From the NCBI RefSeq assembly GCF_964036595.1, contig NZ_OZ038523.1, positions 1,454,501-1,518,500 of the forward strand: a DNA stretch of 64,000 nucleotides. Direction: 5' to 3'. Each line of letters begins with the position of its first letter. The first letter of the stretch is position 1. A program made the translations under genes and the position numbers. The notes below the pieces were generated by a model. The model was not told the origin of the DNA, ran no database searches, and saw only the letters and a program-made list of their open reading frames with translations. Shown piece after piece: positions 8,268 through 17,900 of this stretch. The stretch is from Tenacibaculum sp. 190524A05c (GTDB lineage: Bacteria > Bacteroidota > Bacteroidia > Flavobacteriales > Flavobacteriaceae).

Positions 8268-8774
8268 ATGGCTACAACGAATTTATCATATTACGATAAA
8301 AACACCATCCCAAATGCGAAGGACTTTCGATTTGGGATTGTTGTTTCTGAATGGAATCCAGAAATAACAAAAAATCTTCATCAAGGAGCAATTGAAACTT
8401 TGATAGATTGTGGAGCAAAAAAAGAAAATATTATTTCTTGGGATGTTCCTGGAAGTTTCGAATTAATTTACGGGTGTAAAAAAATGTTAGAAACTGAAAA
8501 TCTTGACGCAATAATTGCTATTGGAAATGTAATCCAAGGAGAAACAAAACATTTTGATTTTGTTTGTGATGGAGTAACTCAAGGAATTAAGGATTTAAAC
8601 ATTAAATACGATGTTCCTGTAATCTTTTGTGTATTAACAGATAACACCAGACAACAATCGATTGACAGATCAGGTGGAGCGTTAGGAAACAAAGGAGTTG
8701 AATGCGCGGTTGCTGCAGTTAAAATGGCAGCCATTAAAAATATCGGAAGAAATACCAACAGCGTTGGTTTCTAG
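8268..8774 (+). CDS. ribH: 6,7-dimethyl-8-ribityllumazine synthase
   Basis: A 168-residue enzyme that condenses 5-amino-6-ribitylaminouracil with 3,4-dihydroxybutanone 4-phosphate, the penultimate step of riboflavin synthesis; the family assembles into pentamers or 60-mers. Family blocks: FGIVVSEWNPEIT, SWDVPGSFELIYG, AIIAIGNVIQGETKHFD (with the catalytic histidine) and VPVIFCVLTDNTRQQ, then RSGGALGNKGVECAVAAV. Length is normal apart from a short N-terminal extension. It follows the TPR gene and is closed by a terminator at 8806-8839. No other riboflavin genes are in the window. Confidence 0.98.
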   Translation: MATTNLSYYDKNTIPNAKDFRFGIVVSEWNPEITKNLHQGAIETLIDCGAKKENIISWDVPGSFELIYGCKKMLETENLDAIIAIGNVIQGETKHFDFVCDGVTQGIKDLNIKYDVPVIFCVLTDNTRQQSIDRSGGALGNKGVECAVAAVKMAAIKNIGRNTNSVGF

Positions 8775-8805
8775 TTTTTATTCTTAGAATAGTAAATATA
8801 CATTT

Positions 8806-8839
8806 AAAGAAGTCAAGATTTAACCGTCTTGACTTTTTT
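8806..8839 (+). terminator. Intrinsic terminator of ribH
   Basis: Arms 8810-8817 (AAGTCAAG) and 8828-8835 (CTTGACTT) pair over 8 bp with a 10-base loop and a T tract, 35 bases after the ribH stop. Confidence 0.85.
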
Positions 8840-8855
8840 AATTTATAGAACTTAC

Positions 8856-8886
8856 TTGATAGCTTATCATTTATTCCGTAATTTTG
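8856..8886 (+). promoter_or_regulatory. Promoter of the mutL operon
   Basis: TTG at 8856-8858 and TAATTTTG at 8879-8886 with a 20-base spacer fit the Bacteroidota consensus. It lies just downstream of the ribH terminator and would give a leader of about 50 bases before the ATG at 8945. Confidence 0.7.
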
Positions 8887-8944
8887 ATTTACGTTTTTTT
8901 GGTGTGGTTTTTGACCTATTAATAAAAACTACAATTATTTTATC

Positions 8945-9223
8945 ATGGGAATCTTTAAAAAAGAACATAAAAAGTTTGAATACAAACCTCGTTACTACAA
9001 AGGAGACGGGAATCCTTATGAATTTAAGCATAAGTTTGATGAATACAGAACTACTGTAGGTAAGAGAAAATCTTTAAAAGATAAATTCACTACAGCACTT
9101 GACGAGTTCAAATCTTCTGAACACGGAGGGTTTAACAAAACTATAGTATTTATTATCATTATTTTAACGCTTATTTTCCTGTATTTAATCGATTTTGATC
9201 TTTCTATATTTTTGCAAAATTAA
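8945..9223 (+). CDS. Small C-terminally membrane-anchored protein next to mutL
   Basis: A 92-residue protein with a polar, strongly basic and aromatic N-terminal half (IFKKEHKKFEYKPRYYKGDG), then a single C-terminal transmembrane helix (TIVFIIIILTLIFLYLID) and a short tail. It shows no lumazine synthase or riboflavin synthase motif. Homologues in Flavobacteriaceae are conserved between ribH and mutL and often carry the label riboflavin synthase subunit beta, probably carried over from the neighbour. Its stop overlaps the mutL start (TAATG), so the two are translationally coupled. Topology (N-in tail anchor) is inferred from charge. Confidence 0.85.
   Translation: MGIFKKEHKKFEYKPRYYKGDGNPYEFKHKFDEYRTTVGKRKSLKDKFTTALDEFKSSEHGGFNKTIVFIIIILTLIFLYLIDFDLSIFLQN
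9207..9214 (+). promoter_or_regulatory. Possible internal -7 box before mutL
   Basis: TATTTTTG lies within the last codons of the small upstream gene, 9 bases before the mutL ATG. There is no well-spaced -33 TTG, so it may be a chance match forced by the coding sequence (Phe-Leu-Gln). Confidence 0.3.
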
Positions 9224-11082
9224 TGTCAGATATTATTCAATTACTTCCAGACCATGTTGCTAATCAAATAGCAGCTGGTGAAGTTGTTCAACGCCCTGCA
9301 TCAGTTGTTAAGGAATTATTAGAAAATGCTATAGATGCTGGAGCTACTTCCATTACATTATTATTAAAAGATGCTGGAAAAACATTAGTCCAAGTAATTG
9401 ACAATGGAAAAGGAATGAGCACTACAGATGCTCGTTTATGTTTTGAACGACATGCAACTTCTAAAATTAAAAATGCTGAGGATTTATTTAATTTAAATAC
9501 GAAAGGATTTAGAGGCGAAGCATTGGCATCAATTGCTGCAATTGCTCATGTTGAATTGAAAACTAAACAAGAAAATGAAGAGTTAGGTACTTGTATTAAA
9601 ATTGAAGGAAGTAATGTGGTTTCTCAAGATGTCACCTCTACTCCCAAAGGAACGAGTTTAGCTGTTAAAAATCTGTTTTACAATATACCAGCCCGCAGAA
9701 ACTTTTTAAAATCGGATACGGTTGAAACTAGGCATATCATTGATGAATTTCAACGCGTTGCTTTGGCACATCCGAATATTGCCTTTGTATTACATCATAA
9801 TAATAATGAGGTTTACAACTTAAAAAGCAGTAACCTAAAAAAGCGAATAGTTTCTATTTTTGGTAATAAGACTAATGAAAAATTAGTTCCTGTTGATGAA
9901 CATACCGATATCATTTCAATTAAAGGATTTGTTGCAAAACCTGAGTTCGCTAAAAAGAAAAGAGGAGAACAATTCTTTTTTGTTAATGATAGATTCATTA
10001 AAAGTTCATATTTAAATCATGCGGTAAATAGTGCTTTTGAAGGATTGTTGGAACAAGGATCTCATCCAACATATTTCATTTATTTCGAAGTTCCACCAAA
10101 TACTATCGATATCAATATCCACCCAACAAAAACTGAGGTGAAATTTGATAATGAGAAAGCGTTGTATGCAATTATTAGAGCAACAGTAAAACATAGTTTA
10201 GGTCAGTATAACGTGGCACCTGTTTTAGATTTCAATAGAGATGCAACTTTGGATACACCTTATGATTTTAAAAATAAATCTAGTGTATCGACACCTAAAA
10301 TTATTGTTGACCCGACATTTAATCCGTTTAAAAACGAAACCTTAGATAAGAATCCAGTTCAAACCGAAAGACTAAGAACTAGTTCTACTAAAACTTATCA
10401 AAGTAATTTTAAAAAGGACACTGGAAGCTGGGAGTCTTTATATGCGAATTTAAATACAGAATCATTCAGCTCTACAAATACGCAAGAGGAGTTATTTGAG
10501 AGTGAAAAAGAGACGGAAACAGGAAAAACTTTTCAGGTTCAGAAAAAATATATTTTAAGCACAATCAAATCAGGAGTTGTGTTAATTCATCAGACTTTAG
10601 CACATCAACGTGTATTGTATGAAGAATATTTAGAACATATTACCGTTAAAGAAGCTAACAGCCAGCAATTATTGTTTCCTATTAATATTTCATTTTCAAC
10701 AACAGATATTGAAATGATTACAGGAATGAAAGCGGATTTAGAAAGTGCCGGTTTTGTGTTTAATGAAATTACAAAGGATACAGTTGTTATTGGAGGTATT
10801 CCAACTTCTATTTCTGAAAGTCAAATTACCTTGATTTTAGAACAATTATTAGACGATATAAAGTTAGAAGTGCCTGATGCAAGTTTTAGTCATTTTGATG
10901 TAATGGCAAAATCATTTGCAAAATCGTTAGCCATAAAAACAGGAACGGTATTATCTGGAAAAGAACAAGAAACCTTAGTGAATAATTTATTTTCATGTAA
11001 AGAACCTAGTGTTTCTCCCCTTGGAAAACCAACATTTAAAACCTTAACTTTACAAGAAATTGATACTATTTTTAGTAAGTAA
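9223..11082 (+). CDS. mutL: DNA mismatch repair protein MutL
   Basis: A 619-residue GHKL ATPase that links MutS mismatch recognition to downstream repair. The N-terminal ATPase motifs are complete: IAAGEVVQRPASVVKELLENAIDAGA, given here by its key parts GEVVQRP and ELLENAIDAG, then DNGKGM, RHATSKI and TKGFRGEALASI. The transducer domain follows (to about 330), then a low-complexity linker and the C-terminal dimerisation domain. In that domain the nuclease motif DQHA(X)2E(X)4E reads HQTLAHQRVLYE (residues 456-467): the Asp, His and first Glu are replaced by His, Thr and Gln. The late block is SCKEPSVSPLGKP rather than CPHGRP. It is translationally coupled to the gene before it; two rhomboid genes follow. 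Confidence 0.97.
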   Translation: MSDIIQLLPDHVANQIAAGEVVQRPASVVKELLENAIDAGATSITLLLKDAGKTLVQVIDNGKGMSTTDARLCFERHATSKIKNAEDLFNLNTKGFRGEALASIAAIAHVELKTKQENEELGTCIKIEGSNVVSQDVTSTPKGTSLAVKNLFYNIPARRNFLKSDTVETRHIIDEFQRVALAHPNIAFVLHHNNNEVYNLKSSNLKKRIVSIFGNKTNEKLVPVDEHTDIISIKGFVAKPEFAKKKRGEQFFFVNDRFIKSSYLNHAVNSAFEGLLEQGSHPTYFIYFEVPPNTIDINIHPTKTEVKFDNEKALYAIIRATVKHSLGQYNVAPVLDFNRDATLDTPYDFKNKSSVSTPKIIVDPTFNPFKNETLDKNPVQTERLRTSSTKTYQSNFKKDTGSWESLYANLNTESFSSTNTQEELFESEKETETGKTFQVQKKYILSTIKSGVVLIHQTLAHQRVLYEEYLEHITVKEANSQQLLFPINISFSTTDIEMITGMKADLESAGFVFNEITKDTVVIGGIPTSISESQITLILEQLLDDIKLEVPDASFSHFDVMAKSFAKSLAIKTGTVLSGKEQETLVNNLFSCKEPSVSPLGKPTFKTLTLQEIDTIFSK

Positions 11083-11085
11083 AAA

Positions 11086-11811
11086 ATGAATAGACTAACT
11101 ACAGCTATAAAACACCTTATTATAATCAATGTGATTTTGTTTTTCGTTCCCAAATTAATGGGAATGGATTTAACAAGAATACTTGCATTATACTTCCCAA
11201 AAAACGAATATTTCGGATTTTGGCAATATGTATCGCACATGTTCATGCATGGAAGCGAATTCCATATTTTATTTAATATGTATGGTTTATGGGCTTTTGG
11301 AACACCTTTAGAGCAAATGTGGGGTAAGAATAAGTTTTTATTCTTCTATTTTTCTGCGGGAATTGGAGCTGGGTTAATTTATAGCTTAGTTAACTACTAT
11401 CAATTTAACGGTTTCTATGAGCAATTAATAAATTCTGGATTAACTGTGACCGATATCCAAAGCATATTGGATACAGGGAAATATAACGCCGATATTATAC
11501 AATTGACAAATAAAGAAATGAGTGAATTTTACTCACTCTATCATACCCCAGCTGTCGGAGCTTCGGGTGCAGTATATGGTATTTTAGTTGCATTTGGATT
11601 AGCATTCCCGAATGCGAAATTAGCCTTGATATTTTTACCGGTACCAATTGCCGCAAAATATTTTATACCATTAATGATTTTTGGTGATTTATTCTTTGGA
11701 GTTACAAAATACTCAATTGGAAATGTAGCACACTTCGCTCACGTTGGTGGAGCATTAATTGGCTTTATTATTGCTTGGTATTGGAAGAAAAATCAATTCA
11801 AAATAAGATAA
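11086..11811 (+). CDS. Rhomboid family intramembrane serine protease
   Basis: A 241-residue polytopic membrane protein. Rhomboid landmarks: FMHGSEFHILFNMYGLWAFG (the HxxxN half-motif in TM2), VGASGAVYGILVAFG with the catalytic serine in GASG, and HFAHVGGALIGF with the catalytic histidine. It has a loop insertion of about 50 residues (YYQFNGFYEQ to YHTPA) before the serine helix. Rhomboids cleave transmembrane substrates within the lipid bilayer. The gene starts 3 bases after the mutL stop and is followed 6 bases later by a second rhomboid, so all are in one operon. The substrate is unknown. Confidence 0.93.
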   Translation: MNRLTTAIKHLIIINVILFFVPKLMGMDLTRILALYFPKNEYFGFWQYVSHMFMHGSEFHILFNMYGLWAFGTPLEQMWGKNKFLFFYFSAGIGAGLIYSLVNYYQFNGFYEQLINSGLTVTDIQSILDTGKYNADIIQLTNKEMSEFYSLYHTPAVGASGAVYGILVAFGLAFPNAKLALIFLPVPIAAKYFIPLMIFGDLFFGVTKYSIGNVAHFAHVGGALIGFIIAWYWKKNQFKIR

Positions 11812-11817
11812 TCTACT

Positions 11818-12675
11818 ATGGAAAATTTAAAGCAACATTTTTCTAGAGCTTCTATGTTAGAGAAAATCATTTACATAAACATTGCTGTTTTTATGTTAGA
11901 ATTATTGATTTCCTCTTTTACAGGCCTATACAGAAGTCAACTAAACTTTATAGATCAATGGTTTGCTTTATCTTCTTCTTTGGATGCATATATCACTAAA
12001 CCATGGTCAATTGTATCCTATGGTTTTTTACATGCAGGTTTTTTTCATATACTTTTTAACTGTTTCGCTCTATACATCTTTGGTAGACTATTCACTGAAT
12101 ATTTTACCCAAAAGCAACTACTTAACTTTTATTTATTAGGAACTATTTTTGGTGGATTATTCTTTTTAATTGCTACTAATACATTTCCTTTCTTTCTTGG
12201 TAAAAGTCTAATTTTAGTTGGCGCATCTGCTGGTGTATATGCCATAATGGTTGGAATTGCTACTTACATACCAAATTATGAATTAAGAATCCCACTTGTA
12301 AACTTATACATTAAATTATGGCAGTTGGTTGCATTTTTTATTGTTATGAATTTAATCAGTTTATCTGGTGGTAATGGCGGAGGACATTTTGCTCATTTAG
12401 GAGGAGCTTTGTTTGGTTTCTTATATGTGAGTAGAGCTAGCAATAAAGAACTCAACCTATTTGAAAATATTAGTAAATGGTTTAAAAGAGATAAAAGCAA
12501 TTTAAAAACCGTTTATAAATCTGATAATCCTACCCCAAGAAGAAAAGACACTTTGCGTAAATCTGATAATCAAAAAAAGATCGATGAAATTTTAGATAAA
12601 ATCGGTAAATCTGGTTACGATGCGCTTACAAAAGAAGAAAAAGAATTCTTATTTAAGCAAGGAAACCCAAAATAA
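11818..12675 (+). CDS. Rhomboid family intramembrane serine protease with cytoplasmic C-terminal tail
   Basis: A 285-residue second rhomboid. HAGFFHILFNCFALYIFGR (HxxxN), VGASAGVYAIMVG with the catalytic serine in GASAG, and HFAHLGGALFGFLY with the catalytic histidine are all present. Unlike the first copy, it has a hydrophilic tail of about 75 residues (from about 210) with two short similar patches, KSDNPTPRRKD and RKSDNQKKIDEI, and a predicted helix-turn-helix-like end KSGYDALTKEEKEFLFKQG; similar tails are common in Bacteroidota rhomboids. Sequence divergence from the first copy shows that this is not a recent duplication. Its stop overlaps the next start (TAATG). Confidence 0.93.
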   Translation: MENLKQHFSRASMLEKIIYINIAVFMLELLISSFTGLYRSQLNFIDQWFALSSSLDAYITKPWSIVSYGFLHAGFFHILFNCFALYIFGRLFTEYFTQKQLLNFYLLGTIFGGLFFLIATNTFPFFLGKSLILVGASAGVYAIMVGIATYIPNYELRIPLVNLYIKLWQLVAFFIVMNLISLSGGNGGGHFAHLGGALFGFLYVSRASNKELNLFENISKWFKRDKSNLKTVYKSDNPTPRRKDTLRKSDNQKKIDEILDKIGKSGYDALTKEEKEFLFKQGNPK

Positions 12676-13697
12676 TGGCTAAGAAAAATCAGTTTAATTT
12701 ATTTCAAAAATTGCTCTATTTTATAAATTCGATTGTTGCAACTATACTGTTACTTTCTTATTTTCTAGCTTTTGTTTCTCCTAAAACCATTCCTGTATTT
12801 TCTGTAGCTAGTTTAGCTGTTCCTTTTTTAATTGTTTTAAATCTTGTATTTCTGATTTATTGGGTAATTAAACTCAAAAAACATTTTATTCTTTCAGGGA
12901 TTGTTTTAGCTTTTGGTTGGTTATTTTTCCCTCCATTTGTAAAACTTTCTAAAAAGAGCATTGCATTGAATTCAGATGTAAAAGTGATGAGTTATAATGT
13001 TCGTATGTTCAATATTTATAACTGGATTGAAGAGAAGGATATTGATCAAAAAATCATGACTTTTATTAATGAAAAAGAACCTGATATCCTCGCTTTACAA
13101 GAATACTACGATTCAAAAGATAGAAAATTCAACTACCCATACAGTTATTTTGTACCTAAATCACAAAAAAATAATTTTGGACTAGCGATTTTCTCTAAGT
13201 ACAAAATTCTAAACAAAGGATCTTTAGACTTTAAAAAAAGTGCTAACAATGCCATATTTATCGATATTCTAAAAGGAAAAGATACTGTTAGGGTTTACAA
13301 CATACATTTACAATCGTTAAAACTAAATCCACAAAAAGAAAATTTTGGAGAAGCTAACTCTGAAAAATTAGTAGATCGATTAAAAACTGGATTTAAAAAA
13401 CAGGCTTCACAAGTTGAATCATTCCTAGCTCACGAAAAAAATTGGAAAGGGAAAAAAGTAATTTGCGGAGACTTTAACAATACAGCATTTTCGTGGGTGT
13501 ATCGTCAAATTAGTAAAAATAAAAAAGACGCCTTCGAAGTTGCTGGAAGCGGATTAGGAAAAACATTTAACTACTTCTTCCCTATTCGAATTGATTTTAT
13601 TCTTACGGATGAAAAAACTAAGATTCATAGTTTTACTACCTTTTCAGAAAAATTATCTGATCACTTCCCCGTAATGTCAAGAATAAATTTCGAATAG
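12675..13697 (+). CDS. Membrane-anchored endonuclease/exonuclease/phosphatase (EEP) family protein
   Basis: A 340-residue protein with three N-terminal transmembrane helices (about 10-100, for example LAVPFLIVLNLVFLIYWVI) and a C-terminal EEP domain. The metal and catalytic residues are visible in SYNVRMFN (Asn), PDILALQEYYD (Glu), VYNIHLQS (His), VICGDFNNTAFSW (Asp/Asn) and SDHFPVMSRI (Asp-His). The EEP fold acts on phosphodiesters, from nucleic acids to phospholipids; the membrane anchor makes an envelope lipid or extracytoplasmic substrate plausible, but this is inference. It is translationally coupled to the second rhomboid. Confidence 0.9.
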   Translation: MAKKNQFNLFQKLLYFINSIVATILLLSYFLAFVSPKTIPVFSVASLAVPFLIVLNLVFLIYWVIKLKKHFILSGIVLAFGWLFFPPFVKLSKKSIALNSDVKVMSYNVRMFNIYNWIEEKDIDQKIMTFINEKEPDILALQEYYDSKDRKFNYPYSYFVPKSQKNNFGLAIFSKYKILNKGSLDFKKSANNAIFIDILKGKDTVRVYNIHLQSLKLNPQKENFGEANSEKLVDRLKTGFKKQASQVESFLAHEKNWKGKKVICGDFNNTAFSWVYRQISKNKKDAFEVAGSGLGKTFNYFFPIRIDFILTDEKTKIHSFTTFSEKLSDHFPVMSRINFE

Positions 13698-13739
13698 CTA
13701 TATTAGCAATCGATTAAAATCTAATAAATTCTAACTTTC

Positions 13740-14879
13740 ATGGAACACTTTGATGTAGCTGTAATAGGTAGCGGACCATCGGGAGCATCAACTGCTTTTC
13801 ACTTAGCAAAAAAAGGAATTTCAACAGTACTTATTGAAAAAGAAAAACTACCGAGGTATAAGACTTGTGGTGGTGGTTTTGTATACAGAGGAAGAAAAAA
13901 TCTTCCTTTTGATATTAGTTCTGTTATTGAGCGTGAATTTCATACTGTTGATGTTTTCTTAGGAAATACATTACACTTTCAAACCGTAAGAGAAGAGCCT
14001 ACGATTACAATGATCATGAGAGATTCTTTTGATAATTTAATTGTAGAAGAAGCGAAAAAACAAGGAGTTACTTTATTAGAAGAAAACAAATTAACGGATA
14101 TTAGTTTCGATAATGACGTAGCGATACTTACAACAGATAAAAATACCATATCTGCTAAATTTGTAGTTGCCGCTGATGGAGCTTTAAGTCCGACTGCGAA
14201 AATGGCGGGATGGACAGAAGAAACTAGAAAATTAATTCCTGCATTAGAATATGAGATTGAAGTTCCTGAAGAGGATTTCAATCGATTAAAAGATCAAGTT
14301 AGATTTGATATCGATGCAATTCCATATGGTTATGCTTGGAATTTCCCAAAGAAAAATCACCTTTCAGTAGGTGTAGCTTCTACAAAGAAAGCGAGAATCA
14401 ATTTAAAGAAATATTATCAAGAATATCTTGAGACTATTGGAATAAAAACCATTTTAAAGGAATCTCAACATGGATTTCAAATTCCAATTGCTCCAAGAAC
14501 TGATGGTTTTGTAAAAAGAAATGTATTCCTAATTGGTGATGCTGCTGGTTTTGCTGATCCAATTACTGCTGAAGGAATTTCAAACGCAATTTACAGTGGA
14601 GTGTTAGTTGCTGATGCAATTAGCGAAAGTGAATTGAATTTAGAAAAAGCTTCAGCTCTTTATGAGGTAAAACTACATGAAAAGCTAATTCCAGAAATTA
14701 AAACTGGATTATGGTTAGCGAAATGGTTTTACGAGCAAAAAACTATTAGAAATGTAATGCTTAAAAAATACGGCCAGCGATTTAGTGATGCAATGGCAGA
14801 CGTTTTCCATGGAGACAGATCTTATCCAACCGATATTAAACAGGCCATTACTAGAAAAATTAAAGAACTTGTATTCTAA
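13740..14879 (+). CDS. Geranylgeranyl reductase-type FAD-dependent oxidoreductase
   Basis: A 379-residue flavoprotein. The N-terminal Rossmann motif VAVIGSGPSGASTAFHLAKK binds FAD, followed by ETC-type block PRYKTCGGGFVYRG, characteristic of the geranylgeranyl reductase family (GG_red_SF). The second FAD block is VFLIGDAAGFADPITAEGIS. Members reduce double bonds of polyprenyl chains or related lipids, so a role in isoprenoid or quinone side-chain metabolism is possible, but the substrate is not determinable. It starts 42 bases after the EEP gene and may be the last gene of the mutL operon; a bidirectional terminator follows. Confidence 0.88.
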   Translation: MEHFDVAVIGSGPSGASTAFHLAKKGISTVLIEKEKLPRYKTCGGGFVYRGRKNLPFDISSVIEREFHTVDVFLGNTLHFQTVREEPTITMIMRDSFDNLIVEEAKKQGVTLLEENKLTDISFDNDVAILTTDKNTISAKFVVAADGALSPTAKMAGWTEETRKLIPALEYEIEVPEEDFNRLKDQVRFDIDAIPYGYAWNFPKKNHLSVGVASTKKARINLKKYYQEYLETIGIKTILKESQHGFQIPIAPRTDGFVKRNVFLIGDAAGFADPITAEGISNAIYSGVLVADAISESELNLEKASALYEVKLHEKLIPEIKTGLWLAKWFYEQKTIRNVMLKKYGQRFSDAMADVFHGDRSYPTDIKQAITRKIKELVF

Positions 14880-14882
14880 ATA

Positions 14883-14917
14883 AAAAAGCCTCTCGATTAC
14901 ATCGAGAGGCTTTTCTT
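14883..14917. terminator. Bidirectional terminator between convergent genes
   Basis: A 10-bp perfect stem (arms 14888-14897 and 14901-14910, GCCTCTCGAT with ATCGAGAGGC, 3-base loop) is flanked by an A run on the left and a T run on the right. It can serve both the FAD oxidoreductase gene and the convergent M36 protease gene. Confidence 0.9.
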
Positions 14918-14948
14918 TTTCTTCTTAATTTTCTACGAAAATCTTTCC

Positions 14949-17900
14949 CTATTCAATTATGAATCGTTTATTCGCCTTAGTGAATTCATTTTCTAATCTT
15001 AGAATATAAACTCCAGACTCATATCGATCGATATTGATAGCTCTGTTATTATTTAAAGTTCCTCTATCTAAAACTTGACCTAACATATTAATTACGCTAT
15101 ATCTAGTATTAGACAAGTTATTACTTGAACTAATAATTTTTAATAGATTTCCTTTTTTAACTGGCACAGGAGCAACTGTTAAAGATGCTAATACATTCTC
15201 ATCTTCATCTCCTAAAACATCAACTCTAGTTCCAAAACTAGCAGTTTCAACTAATGAAGCACTACAAGAACCTTCGTAAATTCTCACATTCGTGAATGTA
15301 GAAGTATTTCCAGATCCTGCATCATTATCATTAATGAATACTAATCTATCCATAGTTCCCGTATAAGAATCTCCTACTGGAATCACATACGTTTGAGTTC
15401 CACCAGCATAATTATCAAAGTTTGTAATACCATAGTTTTGAGTACCATGCACTTTGAAATATCTCGTAGATGTTAATGTATTATCATCTTCGAATCCAAT
15501 ACCATGAATCTCACCTTGAGACGTACTACTAAATTCAAATTCAATAACTGTATTAGCAGTAACAGTATAATTTAACGGAATGTACTTCCATGTATTATTA
15601 GTTAACGTTAAAGAAGCTCCTCCATTTCCAACAGAGAAATTACCTGCTGAATCTTGATTAGAGAATGGCGTAATTGTGAAACTATTGAAATCTAATGAAG
15701 CACAACCAGGGTCAGGATTTCCAGAATCCTCACCAATAGAAATTGCATCTAAAGCAATATCACTTTGCCATCCACTAGTTCCAGAACCAGTAACAACGGT
15801 AAATCTAATCTGTACACTAGACTCTCCTGCATAAGCAGTTAAATCAACATTTGCAGCATTCCATTGATTACCTTTATTACCATTTTGACTGAATATTGAA
15901 GTCCAAGCACCAGTATTATTAGTTCTAGCTTCAGCAGTTAATGAATTAATTGCACTACCAAACATGTGGTATTGGAATTGTAAACTTGGAGTTGACAAAG
16001 AACTGAAGTTTAAACAAGGAGAGTTTAAAATTGCAGTTTTATTTGGGAACCCTGTTCCATCACCAGAAGCTTCAACATAAATATATGTTGCACCATCTGC
16101 TCCCGAACTCGGACCTGTATTACTAGAAGGTGTTCCTCCTGTATCTCTAGTGAAATCGATATCATCTCCAGAAGTTGCATTTTCCCAGCTTCCAAAACTT
16201 GATTCAAAACTTTCACTAAATGGATATGAAGTAATTTCTCCATTACATCCGCCTGGATCTGGAGTAGTTCCTCCATTTTGAATTGCTACTGCATCTAATG
16301 CAATATCACTTTGCCATCCACTAGTTCCAGTACCTGTAACAACAATAAATCTTAATTGCACACTAGCTTGACTAGCATAAGCTGCTAAATCAACACTTGC
16401 TGCATTCCACTGATTTCCTTGATCTCCAGTTTGTGTAAACACAGCTGTCCAATCACCAGTATTATCTGTTCTAGCTTCAACCGTTAACGAGTTAATAGCA
16501 CTTCCGAACATATGATATTGGAATGATAAATTCGGATTTGTTAATGATGAGAAATTCAAACAAGGAGAATTTAATACCGCTCTTTTATTTGGGAATCCTG
16601 TTCCATCTCCAGAAGCTTCAACATAAATATATGTAGAACCATCAGACGCAGCACTCGGTCCTGTATTACTTGAAGGAGTTCCTCCAGAATTTCTAGTAAA
16701 ATCTACATCATCTCCAGAAGTTGCGTTAGACCACTCTCCAAAATTAGTTTCAAAGCTTTCACTAAACGGGAATGTAGTTACATCTCCTGAACATACATCT
16801 GGTGTTGGGTCTGGACCACCACCATCACAAGGATTCACAAAAGAAACCGTTTGATCTGAATTCGTATTTGTTCCTCCATTTGAATTTTCATTCGCTCCTT
16901 CTCCTACACCTCTTTCAGCAAATGCTTTCCAAATTAAACATCTGTATTGACCTCCATATAAATCTTGGTCAGCTTGTAAAATTCCATCACGACCAGAAAC
17001 GAATCCTGGGTTGTTAGCCGTATTTTTTAATCCTTCGATTACTAAAGCCATCGCAATGTTATTTCCTCCAGTTCCGTTATAAAAATCTGGATCGAATCCT
17101 TCTTGATCAACTAATAACCAAGTCATATCCCAAAGTATTGTTGCGAAAGCATAACCAACACCGTGAGGTACAGCCAATCCATTGATATCAGCATAATCTG
17201 TATTATTGATCGATCTGTTTGTAGAGTAAGGTGTTGGACGAATACCAGGACCAGCATCATTTTGTCCTAAAACGTAGTTACCTACTCCTCTACTATCAGT
17301 TCCTTGATCTCCAGCTTTCATTGTAAGCATTAGTCCAAACCAATCAGACCATCCTTCTCCCATTTGCTCAGAACCACCTAAAGTATTACTATTTCTACCA
17401 CCAACTAAACGGGTAGAAATACCATGACCGTATTCGTGAGCAATAATTACGTTATCAAAAGAACCATCTCTCCCAGGGTTCGTTTGATTCCATAAGAACA
17501 TTTGCATTCGAGGGTTTCCTCCATCTCCAGGAGTTGCAAAGTTTGCGTTGTTCGTTCCACTACCATCTTGCGAATCAGCATTCACAGAATCACTTCCAGA
17601 ACCACCTTTTCCGTAGTTGTTTTCTTGGAAGTTTCCACTAGCCTCATCAAATCCGTACTGATACCACACATCATGCATGATATTATTCCAGTAGAATAAA
17701 TTTGTAGTAGAAGCGTCTCTATAATTAGCAGGAGATTGATTTAAGTTCACTGGAAAATCAAAATCTAAACCAGTTCCTCCACTAGGTGAAGCTCCAGTTC
17801 CGTTATTTCCATTTGCATCTTCTTGTGCCCAAACATTATTACCTCTAGTTATATTAAACTCAGCACCAGCAGCTCCATTTGTATCATGCCATCCAAAAGG

